Below are positions 22,762 through 31,204 of a DNA stretch of 64,000 nt, piece after piece. Numbering within the stretch: the stretch's first letter is position 1; every line of letters begins with the position of its first letter. The notes under the pieces are model-generated. The model did not search any database and was not told the origin of the DNA. It saw only the letters and a program-made list of their open reading frames with translations. Position numbers and translations under genes: made by a program. The DNA is from DTFZ01 sp050260375 (GTDB lineage: Bacteria; Bacillota; Clostridia; Christensenellales; SZUA-584): assembly GCA_050260375.1 (NCBI GenBank), contig JBLNCA010000045.1, positions 62,001-126,000 of the forward strand, given 5' to 3'.

Positions 22762-23727
22762 ATGGAATATCAAAAATTACTGGATCGTAGTGGTGACTGG
22801 CTGAAATTTGCGATTCGTCTTCACTTGTGTTGTGATCCAAAGGATAATCTTATTGAACTCAGAAATGCGGCTTTGACGGATAGTCGTATTCAAAACTACC
22901 TTAATGAAGTAGCAAACTTTCACGGCATGCTGGTAACAAATCATAAGAACCCTGATTTACCTATACACAAGCTGTTGTTTCTGCTTGACCTAGGTTTTGA
23001 TACGGATGTTCCGGAAATAAAAGCAGCCGTCGATAAAATTCTTGAACATCGTGATAACAACGGCATTTATCAGTCCCTGACTAACATTCCAAAGCATTAT
23101 GGTGGAGCAGGTGTTGATGTGTTCAGTTGGTGCTTGTGCGATACCCCCCTTCTTTTACTGGCTCTTTTAAAAGCTGGGGTCGATTATAACAAATACGTTA
23201 AGCCTGGTGTTAACCATCTGGTATCCTTATGTCGTGACAATGGGTTTCCATGCGCCGTTTCACCTGAACTTGGGAAATTCAGGGGGCCAGGAAGAAAAGA
23301 CGATTGCTGCCCTTATGCAACATTGATCATGGCTGATTTGTTGTCATATATACCGGAATACCAAGATTCTTCCGTTGCGGTTACGTCTGTGAAAGTATTG
23401 CTTAACCTGTGGGAAAATAGCCTCGAACAACATCCGTACATGTTTTATATGGGAACGGATTTCCGTAAGCTGAAAGCTCCATCCTGTTGGTATGATATTG
23501 TCAGCGTGGCTGGAGTTTTAAGTAAATACAGATTCATACGATATGACACGCGTTTCATGGATATTATAGCGTTGATAAAAGATAAACAGGATAAGGAAGG
23601 TTTTTTTGTGCCTGAATCGGCATACCAAAAAATGAAGGATTGGGATTTCGGTCAAAAAAAGATATTATCTCCCTATTTGACTTACTTGTGTCTACGTATT
23701 TTTAAACGATTGAAGCAAGAAATGTGA
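22762..23727 (+). CDS. Predicted all-helical (alpha/alpha-toroid-like) protein
   Basis: 321 residues, soluble, with repeated helical hairpins (WLKFAIRLHLCCDP, LLFLLDLGFDTDVPEI, TPLLLLALLKAGVDY, VKVLLNLWENSL). Conserved-looking turns such as KDDCCPYATLIMADLL recall squalene/prenyltransferase-like toroids seen in uncharacterised clostridial proteins. No catalytic DxDD motif is present. GGAGG lies five bases before ATG 22762. It is intact while serine-recombinase remnants lie on both sides, so it is probably cargo of a lost mobile element. No function is assigned. Confidence 0.65.
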   Translation: MEYQKLLDRSGDWLKFAIRLHLCCDPKDNLIELRNAALTDSRIQNYLNEVANFHGMLVTNHKNPDLPIHKLLFLLDLGFDTDVPEIKAAVDKILEHRDNNGIYQSLTNIPKHYGGAGVDVFSWCLCDTPLLLLALLKAGVDYNKYVKPGVNHLVSLCRDNGFPCAVSPELGKFRGPGRKDDCCPYATLIMADLLSYIPEYQDSSVAVTSVKVLLNLWENSLEQHPYMFYMGTDFRKLKAPSCWYDIVSVAGVLSKYRFIRYDTRFMDIIALIKDKQDKEGFFVPESAYQKMKDWDFGQKKILSPYLTYLCLRIFKRLKQEM

Positions 23728-23813
23728 ACATAGAAAGATAGAGTTATAAAACCGTAGATTTCGATTTTTTAAAGTCGTTTACTTAATCAAACTTTCTGGT
23801 TAAATAAGATTTT

Positions 23814-23984
23814 TTAACCGAATTTGACGATGACCTTAAAGCGATGGTTGCGAAGGTGGCTATTAAATCACAGACTGAGTTTGAATTTCATTTTAAAAGC
23901 GGTCAGGTTATAAAAAAGCTGTTAATGAAGACTAAGATTTATATTAGCAAAGGACAGCCCTTTTGGTCTTCAACTTTTCCTTGA
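23814..23984 (+). pseudogene. Second serine recombinase C-terminal remnant
   Basis: LTEFDDDLKAMVAKVAIKSQ and FHFKSGQVIKK closely match the terminal FDDDLFEGMVEKVIIRSQ and FYFESGQIIKE of the recombinase fragment ending at 22636. Only the last ~35 codons are recognisable. It marks the other side of the gene at 22762. Confidence 0.75.
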
Positions 23985-24016
23985 AGGCTGTTCCCTCAAT
24001 TTTAAGGCATTTTGTA

Positions 24017-24200
24017 TTAATAACCGTGGTATTCTTCTGCTGCCAGAGCGTCTTCTTTGGTTTCATGAACGGTGCCCGGTGGATGCTGCGGCGGCTTCGT
24101 AGATAGAGTATAATTTTAGCAGCGATCTACCCGTATTAACCACATTATGCCATTTGCCGGCGGGTATGATAATCGCGAAATCAGCAGACACATTCCTTCG
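24017..24200 (-). pseudogene. Cupin-domain protein remnant
   Basis: On the minus strand SADFAIIIPAGKWHNVVNTG (metal-binding cupin half with a His) and LLKLYSIY are followed, after a one-base frameshift, by PQHPPGTVHETKEDALAAEE and a TAA stop. The 5' part is missing. The rest of the gap 23728-24280 shows no gene. Confidence 0.7.
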
Positions 24201-24280
24201 AAAATCAAGATAATTATTCTATAGGGATGTAGCGGATTAAAATCCATATATGGTTTTTAGGACTCCGGTAAAATAGCCTT

Positions 24281-24892
24281 CTATAAATTACATTTAAAGT
24301 ATTTGACAATATCAAACATAAAGTTGTGTTCGAGTCCAATTGATAATCCTGCCTTAGTCAGGTTATCTGCAGTTTTTCTGTTTATATTTACACCAACTAG
24401 CTTTACGGTAAGTGGATTTAATAGATCCATGATAAAGCCAACCAGTTTGTTACTGCTTCGCACATGTTCGAGTAACAATATATTGCCGTTATTTTTGCAA
24501 ACTCTTTTTAATTCCAATAAGCCCTTAATAGGATCTGGTACAGAACAAAATACACAAGTAGCTACAATGGTATCAAAAGTTTCATCGGGGAAATCCAATG
24601 TTTGAACATCCATTTGAAGCAAATCTACATCTTTGTTTAGTATAGACGCACGCTCTTTTGCCTTTAGAAGCATGTTTTCACTAAAATCGATGGCTGTTAT
24701 ATCTAACCCTTCGGGATAGTATTTAATATTGGCTCCGGTACCTACGCCAACTTCCAGGACTTTTCCTTTAGCTTGTTTCCAAATGAGTTCACGCCAATTA
24801 CGCATTTCTCCTTTTTCCATCATCTTCTCAGTAAATTCAAAAAGCCTAACGGATCTGTTGTATCTTTTTCTGATTATTTCAGTCTGGTTCAT
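24281..24892 (-). CDS. Class I SAM-dependent methyltransferase (UbiE/MenG-like)
   Basis: 203 residues. Motif I is VLEVGVGTGANIKYYP near residue 45, then DFSENML, the MDVQTLDFPDETFDTI post-I region and LLLEHV. The layout is that of small UbiE-like enzymes in Firmicutes; the acceptor is unknown (lipid, quinone-like or metalloid). AAGGAG precedes the ATG. It stands alone and leftward, just outside the recombinase debris and upstream of the HtrA and copper region. Confidence 0.85.
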   Translation of the reverse strand: MNQTEIIRKRYNRSVRLFEFTEKMMEKGEMRNWRELIWKQAKGKVLEVGVGTGANIKYYPEGLDITAIDFSENMLLKAKERASILNKDVDLLQMDVQTLDFPDETFDTIVATCVFCSVPDPIKGLLELKRVCKNNGNILLLEHVRSSNKLVGFIMDLLNPLTVKLVGVNINRKTADNLTKAGLSIGLEHNFMFDIVKYFKCNL

Positions 24893-25099
24893 TTTCTGCT
24901 CCTTAATAATTATGTTGTTAATAATAACAGCCGAATATCAAGATTTTATGAAGAAGAATAATTTAATAGTTTTTATAAATATTGTGCTTGGCAGCTTAAT
25001 CCATTAAGGTTCTACATAAATTCTTCACATTAGGATGTTATACTTGACGAAATTATTTACACATACTTATTCAATACAAGAGGGAAGGCTATAAAGAAG

Positions 25100-25489
25100 A
25101 TGAGAAAACTAATGATTTTTACTTTTACTTTGCTATTTTTGGTGTTATTATCCGGATGCGCGCGGGGACAAGGAGTAAGCGTTACAAGTAGAGCGGTAAC
25201 AGAACAAACGCCAAGCAATACAGGTAAAGCTTTAGAACCCGAAATAACTGAACAAACACCACCAACCGCGACCCCTGTTTTACCTGGCGAAGCGTCAGCA
25301 ACGCCTGCTCCGGAGGAGCAATCCCCAAAGCCAACACCGGGCGCCCCTGACGAAAGAATATTCAACTTAAGTTACGATGAAGAAGAGAAATACAATACTT
25401 TTTTTTTTCGAAAAGACAAGTACAGATCTGGACGGGGATGGAAAAAAGGAAACAATAAAACTGTTACCTGGAGAAACAAAGACAATTGA
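25100..25489 (+). CDS. Lipoprotein, N-terminal part, frame broken at a T10 tract
   Basis: Signal peptide with lipobox LLSGCA, then a Thr/Pro/Glu-rich linker (about residues 30-95) typical of clostridial surface lipoproteins, then the beginning of a folded domain (FNLSYDEEEKYNT). The frame runs through ten consecutive T at 25399-25408 and then degenerates to a stop at 25487-25489. Loss of one T would join it to the next frame (to 26153), giving a lipoprotein of about 350 residues. It could be a phase-variable gene, a gene read by transcriptional slippage, a pseudogene or a sequencing error. Confidence 0.6.
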   Translation: MRKLMIFTFTLLFLVLLSGCARGQGVSVTSRAVTEQTPSNTGKALEPEITEQTPPTATPVLPGEASATPAPEEQSPKPTPGAPDERIFNLSYDEEEKYNTFFFRKDKYRSGRGWKKGNNKTVTWRNKDN

Positions 25490-26153
25490 TGATGAGCAGT
25501 ATTATAAAAGTATTATTTTATCAGTTAATGGTAAAGAGCTTAAGGTTACAGCCGATAAAGATTGGAATCTGGGCTTTGATGATATATCAAGCCTTTATGG
25601 TGTGATTCTTGACATTGAAAAAAGTGACAACGAAAAAGAGATTTTGATTTATGAACAGAAAGATGTAGTATCCGATAATGACAAGTTATTAGAAAAAGCA
25701 GCAATATATACATATAAAGATGGGCAGCCCCAAATTGCTCTTGAGTGGCTCCCCCCAGTTCAAGCTAATGGAACGGGTTATGTCGTTTATACCGAATACT
25801 CAAAAGTACTAAAAGGTGGGTATTCAATCGGCCTGCAAGCGGTAAAACATTATTCTAATACAACAGGGTTTAAAGAAATAGAAATGGAAAGGTATCCGAC
25901 GATAACATATACGAGTCAATCTGCAGAAAAAACTGTTGAAACGGTATGGGACCAGAAGGTTGCACAGACGCCGGGAGGGGAGACGGATACTCTTGTAGCT
26001 AAAAAAAGCCTCGTTTATTTCGGACTTTACGATCCTCTGGGATGGATAGAGGTCTTTAGTTCCGATGATGATAAAAGACTAGGCTGGCTTGATCTCAATA
26101 AAGTAGATATTGATGCATACATAGGCTACGCTCTTCAGGCATCATGTCATTAA
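25377..26153 (+). CDS. Continuation of the T10-interrupted lipoprotein (soluble domain)
   Basis: The real coding content begins after the T tract near 25399. TDLDGDGKKETI is a calcium-loop-like motif as in FG-GAP/VCBS-type proteins, followed by beta-rich sequence (YYKSIILSVNG, EILIYEQKD) and a C-terminal domain ending GYALQASCH. This part has no ribosome site or signal of its own, so it probably belongs to the lipoprotein starting at 25100. Codon use stays coherent up to the stop, which suggests the break is recent or not a real inactivation. Function unknown. Confidence 0.6.
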   Translation: MKKRNTILFFFEKTSTDLDGDGKKETIKLLPGETKTIDDEQYYKSIILSVNGKELKVTADKDWNLGFDDISSLYGVILDIEKSDNEKEILIYEQKDVVSDNDKLLEKAAIYTYKDGQPQIALEWLPPVQANGTGYVVYTEYSKVLKGGYSIGLQAVKHYSNTTGFKEIEMERYPTITYTSQSAEKTVETVWDQKVAQTPGGETDTLVAKKSLVYFGLYDPLGWIEVFSSDDDKRLGWLDLNKVDIDAYIGYALQASCH

Positions 26154-26399
26154 GGATGATACAAGTGGTAAGCAGACGGACAGTAATGTTTTATGTCCTT
26201 TGTATACTCAAGACTGCACCTTCAAGAATTTATTAAAATAAGATGGTATATTTGCACACTTAGTATATAAGAACAGAGGTACTAATTCATAGATTGTCCA
26301 TAAAAAAACAACAAAAAGTTCATCCATCCTTCATAATATCTACACTATGTTTTCCTATTTTAATATCGACAACAGGCAAATAAATGGGGGGTTAAATTT

Positions 26400-27653
26400 A
26401 TGGATAGGTATTTCAATGAACAGGAAAAGAAAAACGAAGCCATGAATCAAACGGAGGATTATAATTTTTCTGATGCAAACACACCGATAAAGGTTAGAAA
26501 AAAATCAAAATTCAAAGCTTATGTTTCTTTGGTGCTTGTGACGTCGGTGATAAGCATCTTAATCACGGGGGGTATCATATACTCCGTATTTTCAGGCGAA
26601 TTGCAAAAGCAAACTGCACTTTTACAAAAACCTGCTGTTATATCTACCTTGAGCCAAACGGATTCCGGTAATATTACCGGCGATACGGTTAAAACATCTG
26701 TTGGACAGGACTCTTCGGTCACAGAAATATCAAAAAAGGTTGGGCCTTCTGTCGTCGGGATCAGAATGACGGTTGGTAATCCACAAAGCGGATATACTGA
26801 TCAAATTGCCGCGCAGTCTGAGGGTTCGGGAATTATAGTTAGCCAGGACGGATATATCATAACGAATTATCACGTTGTTCAGTATGCGGACCCAAAAAGC
26901 CAAATGAGTAAAAATACGACTCTGGAAGTGTTTTTGCCCGATAAAAGGCAGGCAAAAGCAACCTTTGTAGGAGGAGATAGCACAAACGACCTGGCAGTTA
27001 TAAAAATAGATATAAAAGGCCTTCCGGCTGCAGAACTGGGAGATTCATCAAAGCTTGAAGTAGGAGATCAGGTAATCGCTATAGGCAATCCGCTTGGAAT
27101 GGAGTTTGCGGGTTCCGTAACAGTTGGAGTCGTCAGTGCAATGAACAGGCAGCTTGATGTAGAAAACATGAACTTAATTCAAACGGATGCAGCTATAAAT
27201 CCTGGTAACAGCGGAGGAGCTTTAGTAAACGCCCTAGGACAGGTAGTAGGCATCAATTCCGCAAAAATATCCCGTGCAGGTATAGAAGGCTTAGGGTTTG
27301 CTATACCAATTAATGACGCGAAACCGATCGTAGACCAACTGATGATTTTCGGATATGTAAAAGGCAGGCCGCTTATTGGAATCTCCGGACGGGAGATAAC
27401 CGAGGCAATCGCCCAGCAGTACAATATACAGGTTGGTATATATGTAACGGATATTACGCCTGACAGCGGAGCGGATAAAGCAGGCATCAAAGCGGGTGAC
27501 ATAATTGCCGGATTGGATGGAAAAGAGGTTAAAACAATATCGGAACTTAACAGTATTAAGAAGAATTATAAAGCTGGCGATACAGTCAACATTACAATCA
27601 TCCGCGATGGAGTAAAACAAGACTTAAAACTGACTTTCTCGGAAGAAAGGTAA
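26400..27653 (+). CDS. htrA: HtrA/DegP-like serine protease with PDZ domain
   Basis: 417 residues. A cytoplasmic N-terminal tail is followed by one membrane segment at about residues 40-65 and then an extracellular chymotrypsin-like domain with His in NYHVV (~157), Asp in TNDLAV (~197) and Ser in GNSGG (~270). A C-terminal PDZ domain follows (ITPDSGADKAGIKAGDIIAG). It is a membrane-tethered quality-control protease acting on misfolded exported proteins. GGGGGG before ATG 26400 serves as ribosome site. It lies upstream of the copper genes but has its own spacing (about 260 bases) and probably its own promoter. Confidence 0.93.
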   Translation: MDRYFNEQEKKNEAMNQTEDYNFSDANTPIKVRKKSKFKAYVSLVLVTSVISILITGGIIYSVFSGELQKQTALLQKPAVISTLSQTDSGNITGDTVKTSVGQDSSVTEISKKVGPSVVGIRMTVGNPQSGYTDQIAAQSEGSGIIVSQDGYIITNYHVVQYADPKSQMSKNTTLEVFLPDKRQAKATFVGGDSTNDLAVIKIDIKGLPAAELGDSSKLEVGDQVIAIGNPLGMEFAGSVTVGVVSAMNRQLDVENMNLIQTDAAINPGNSGGALVNALGQVVGINSAKISRAGIEGLGFAIPINDAKPIVDQLMIFGYVKGRPLIGISGREITEAIAQQYNIQVGIYVTDITPDSGADKAGIKAGDIIAGLDGKEVKTISELNSIKKNYKAGDTVNITIIRDGVKQDLKLTFSEER

Positions 27654-27914
27654 TTTATCTCCGGCAAAGAAACTCTGAGACTGTGTCCGAACGGGATATA
27701 TAATGTCATACCAGAGAACGGTCAACCTATTATTGCCGGCGGAACAAGAGTAGTATAAGGGGAAAACTGCTTGAAATACTTATAGATGAGCTAGGAGTTG
27801 ATTATAAACGGCTCATCTGTAAGTATATAAAAATCTTTATTAATTTGCTCATCTACATAAAAACTACAAATTTATTTGCTAACATTTTTAAAAGTACGAA
27901 AATGAGGTAACAAA

Positions 27915-30323
27915 ATGAAGTCAGGAATCGAAACGAAAAGACTGCGCATCGGCGGAATGACCTGCGTAAGCTGTCAAAACAGAATTGAAAAAAAGCTTCG
28001 TAATACCTCTGGAATAAGAAGCGCAAAAGTGAGCTACAGCGCGGGTACTGCCGATATTACCTACGATACTGGCAAAATATCATTAAAAGATATATCAGCA
28101 ATCATAGAAAAGCTGGACTATAAAGTACTGACCGGAAATGAGAAGCAGGCGCCAAGCGTCAACCGCGTCATCGGCGTTCTGATTATCATTGTCGCTCTAT
28201 ATGTGTTGTTACAGCAGTTCGGTATTTTAAACCTGCTTGTGCCAAGCCAATTGGCTGAAACCAATATGGGTTATGGCATGTTGTTTGTTATCGGGCTGAT
28301 CACATCTATCCATTGTATCGCAATGTGCGGCGGCATCAACCTTTCCCAGTGCATACCTCATGCGGAGGCAGCAGATCCACATACTAAGGAAAATGGGAGA
28401 AAGAGCCGTTTTTCCACATTCGTTCCGGCCTTTCTGTACAACTTAGGGCGGGTGATTTCCTACACGGTCGTCGGTTTTATTCTCGGGTTTGCGGGTTTAC
28501 TGTTTGGCGGCGGAGGATCGAATGCGGGGTTGCCGGTATTTGCGCAAGGGATTTTAAAACTCCTTGCAGGCGTTTTTATGGTGATTATGGGAATCAATAT
28601 GCTGGGTATATTCCCGTGGCTTCGCAAACTTCAGCCGCGAATGCCTAAAATATTTGCACGGAAAGTAAATACGGGTAAGGCGAGAAACAAAAGCCCGTTT
28701 ATTGTCGGTCTGCTTAACGGATTGATGCCATGCGGCCCTCTGCAATCCATGCAGATAGTGGCTTTGGCTTCGGGGAATCCGCTTGCGGGCGCGCTCTCCA
28801 TGTTTCTGTTCAGCATGGGAACCGTACCACTGATGTTAGGGCTTGGCTCCATAGTTTCGGCATTAGGGAAAAAATTCACCCAGAAGGTGATGAATATAGG
28901 CGCAGTTCTGGTTGTAGTGCTTGGCATCTCCATGCTTTCACAGGGCGGCAGTCTTTCGGGCTTGCTGTCCCCCGACCTGTTGCTTTACATCGTTATTGGG
29001 CTTTGCGTGATTGGTATCGTGTCCTGCATTCCTTTCCGCAAGTTGTCATATAAAACTGTTTCCATGGTGGCTGCATCGGTATTAGCAATTATAGTTATAT
29101 CTGCGTTGAGCGTAGATGCCGTAAGTGCAGGTACCGGTATCGTAAACAGCGGAAATGTTCAAATAGTGGACGGGAAACAGGTAGTTAACAGCACTCTTTC
29201 TTCCGGACGATACCCTAATATTACAGTACAGGTCGGAACGCCTGTAAAATGGGTTATAGACGCGCCGGAGGGAAGCGTCAACGGGTGTAACAATAGAATC
29301 AATATTCAGGAGTATGGAATCAGCAACTATACGTTCAAAACCGGCGAAAATGTAATTGAGTTCACCCCAACAAAAACAGGGAAGTTTCAGTATAGCTGCT
29401 GGATGGGTATGATTTGGGGCACAATCACCGTGACGGAAGAAGGTGAGGCGGCAACAGGCACGGATGATCAAACCGCTGACAATAGTGCGGATACAGGCGG
29501 TAATAATGCGGGTTTATCCGCGCCGGTTCCTGCCGGTTACAAAATTCCCACCGACAGCGTAGCAGTTTCAAAGGAGACAAAGTACCAAGGTACTTACCCC
29601 GTTCAGGAGGTCTCTATTGAATTGACTGACAATGGCTTCAGCCCCGCCGTCATTGTAGTAGAGACGGGACTGGATGTACAGTGGAACATTAAAAACTCTT
29701 CTTTGGGTGCGACACAGATTTTAGTCCCCAACTATGCAACACAGGTTTCGCTCGATAAAGGTGATAACACGTTCTTTTTCACTCCGGAAGACAGTTTTGA
29801 TTTTTCGACAGGAGACAGCGCGTTTTACGGGTACGTTAAAGTAGTCGATGATATTGACACTGCGGATATCGCGGCAATCAAAAAGGAAGCGGGTGAATTT
29901 GAGACCTTGATATGGCCGCCGGAAACCTTCCAGACACCAATCTCAGGAGGCAACGGTACTTCGGGCCGGGCGGCCGAGGCTACGGTCAAAGACGGAGTTC
30001 AGTATGTCACATCCACTGTGAGCGGCGGTGGATATGAGCCAATTAAGGTTCAGCAGGGAATCCCGGTCAAGTGGACGCTTAACGTTCCGAGCGGTTCCCT
30101 AAACGGCTGCAACAACGCTATCGTGATCCCGGAATATGATCTGCAAATTGATTTGAAAACCGGCGATAACCTGATTGAATTCACACCCGACCGGTCAGGA
30201 ACCTTTGTGTTTAGTTGCTGGATGGGGATGGTACGCTCCAGCATTACGGTGGTAAATGCGGATGGTACGGTAGACACAACTACAGATGACGGTTCAAGTC
30301 AGCTGCCCTCGTGCTGTGGCTGA
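27915..30323 (+). CDS. Fused HMA / TauE-SafE-type membrane / cupredoxin-like copper protein
   Basis: 802 residues. Residues 5-70: heavy-metal-associated domain with GMTCVSCQ. Residues 75-400: polytopic UreH/SafE-like membrane domain (MCGGINLSQCIP, GLLNGLMPCGPLQSMQ), DsbD-related. Residues 420-800: three cupredoxin-like beta domains, the outer two with a CNN turn and a CWMGM copper-loop motif (YSCWMGM, FSCWMGM), the middle one degenerate. It ends with a CC pair. Predicted role: moving or binding copper at the membrane and cell surface. It stands upstream of an HxlR-type regulator and copA. It is a long multi-domain architecture; each part is known in copper or cytochrome assembly contexts. Confidence 0.85.
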   Translation: MKSGIETKRLRIGGMTCVSCQNRIEKKLRNTSGIRSAKVSYSAGTADITYDTGKISLKDISAIIEKLDYKVLTGNEKQAPSVNRVIGVLIIIVALYVLLQQFGILNLLVPSQLAETNMGYGMLFVIGLITSIHCIAMCGGINLSQCIPHAEAADPHTKENGRKSRFSTFVPAFLYNLGRVISYTVVGFILGFAGLLFGGGGSNAGLPVFAQGILKLLAGVFMVIMGINMLGIFPWLRKLQPRMPKIFARKVNTGKARNKSPFIVGLLNGLMPCGPLQSMQIVALASGNPLAGALSMFLFSMGTVPLMLGLGSIVSALGKKFTQKVMNIGAVLVVVLGISMLSQGGSLSGLLSPDLLLYIVIGLCVIGIVSCIPFRKLSYKTVSMVAASVLAIIVISALSVDAVSAGTGIVNSGNVQIVDGKQVVNSTLSSGRYPNITVQVGTPVKWVIDAPEGSVNGCNNRINIQEYGISNYTFKTGENVIEFTPTKTGKFQYSCWMGMIWGTITVTEEGEAATGTDDQTADNSADTGGNNAGLSAPVPAGYKIPTDSVAVSKETKYQGTYPVQEVSIELTDNGFSPAVIVVETGLDVQWNIKNSSLGATQILVPNYATQVSLDKGDNTFFFTPEDSFDFSTGDSAFYGYVKVVDDIDTADIAAIKKEAGEFETLIWPPETFQTPISGGNGTSGRAAEATVKDGVQYVTSTVSGGGYEPIKVQQGIPVKWTLNVPSGSLNGCNNAIVIPEYDLQIDLKTGDNLIEFTPDRSGTFVFSCWMGMVRSSITVVNADGTVDTTTDDGSSQLPSCCG

Positions 30324-30349
30324 GATAAAATTTTAAAGGAGAAACAAAT

Positions 30350-30472
30350 ATGGAGTTCTTATTAAGCCATTGGCACTGTATATTACCGGTTGTCGGAATT
30401 GTTGTCGCGATGTTCTTTATGCGTGATAAAAAAAGTAAGGCTAATAATAAGAATGATTATGAACGGAATTAG
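30350..30472 (+). CDS. 40-residue membrane peptide in the copper cluster
   Basis: MEFLLSHWHC followed by a 15-residue hydrophobic helix (ILPVVGIVVAMFFM) and a basic, Asn-rich tail. A good AAAGGAG ribosome site lies ten bases before the ATG. His and Cys at the membrane edge (HWHC) could bind metal. Similar short DUF2933-like membrane proteins occur near metal-export genes. It starts 26 bases after the fused copper protein gene, so it is probably on the same transcript. Confidence 0.65.
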   Translation: MEFLLSHWHCILPVVGIVVAMFFMRDKKSKANNKNDYERN

Positions 30473-30606
30473 GCGCCCTATGATCAGGCAATAAATCGGA
30501 GTGTTGAGGTAAATACCGGAATGAAATAAGAAACATGAAGTCGCCTGATTTTCGAAAAAAAGGCCGTTACAGACCGTCCTGTTACGATATGTCTTTAATA
30601 AATGAT

Positions 30607-30644
30607 CAACAGGAATCTTTTCCATTGAAAGATTCCTGTTTTAT
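30607..30644 (+). terminator. Terminator after the fused copper gene unit
   Basis: AACAGGAATCTTT and AAGATTCCTGTT form a long stem, followed by TTTAT. A GGGGTCCCC-family repeat begins at once. Confidence 0.85.
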
Positions 30645-30682
30645 ATCGGGGTTCCCAAAAAGCCGAAAGACTTTTTGAGCGG
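30643..30682. repeat. Decayed GGGGTCCCC-family palindrome
   Basis: CGGGGTTCCCAAAAAG and CTTTTTGAGCGG; two substitutions weaken the outer stem. It lies directly after a terminator, like the copy at 11576. Confidence 0.75.
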
Positions 30683-30696
30683 CAGTAATAAGAAAA

Positions 30697-31056
30697 TCAG
30701 CCGTTCATTTTCATGGAGCAGTTTACTTCGTGTCCGTTCTGTTTTAAATATCCTTCTCCCCAGCTATACATGGCTTCCAGAATTGGCCGGATGCTGTATC
30801 CTAATTCGGATAATGAATACTCTACTTTTGGCGGGACAACAGGATATACCTTGCGAATAACAAGATTATCCTCCTCCAATTCGCGGAGCTGCTGGGTCAG
30901 CATTTTAGGTGTGGCTTGAGAGATTAATTTGCTAAGCTCCCCGAAACGCAGCGTATTGTTAACCAAATGCCACAAAATAAGCGATTTGTATTTACCGCCG
31001 ATTAAGTCAAGCGTTGCGTCAACTGGGCAATTATACTCAGTGCAGTCACATTTCAT
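30697..31056 (-). CDS. HxlR-family transcriptional regulator
   Basis: 119 residues. The HxlR winged-helix signature is clear: CPVDATLDLIGGKYKSLILW, FGELSKLI, TPKMLTQQLRELEEDNLV, VPPKVEYSLSELG. Cysteines CDCTEYNC at the extreme N-terminus could sense metal or redox state. The frame is open further upstream, but AAAGGAG before ATG 31056 fixes this start. It is divergent from copA, with a perfect palindrome at 31096-31109 between them, so it probably controls the copper genes and itself. Confidence 0.88.
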   Translation of the reverse strand: MKCDCTEYNCPVDATLDLIGGKYKSLILWHLVNNTLRFGELSKLISQATPKMLTQQLRELEEDNLVIRKVYPVVPPKVEYSLSELGYSIRPILEAMYSWGEGYLKQNGHEVNCSMKMNG

Positions 31057-31095
31057 ATATGTTCGCTCCTTTACAGTATATTTTAGGGAAGTATA

Positions 31096-31109
31096 GCACT
31101 TTAAAGTGC
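31096..31109. promoter_or_regulatory. Perfect 14-base palindrome, candidate HxlR operator
   Basis: GCACTTTAAAGTGC lies in the 148-base divergent region between the HxlR-type gene and copA, 40 bases upstream of the regulator start codon. Confidence 0.6.
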
Positions 31110-31204
31110 GTACTTGTAAAATAGCCCTTAATGGATAAAATGATAGCACAGGGATAGTATTCCGTCAAGGAAATAAGTAAAACTATGAATGAGGTGATCC
31201 AAGA

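Noticed and set aside
27660..27765. Short open tail ending PENGQPIIAGGTRVV and a TAA after htrA
   Set aside because: It looks protein-like but has no start, no upstream partner and no recognised family, so it could not be supported as a gene or remnant.
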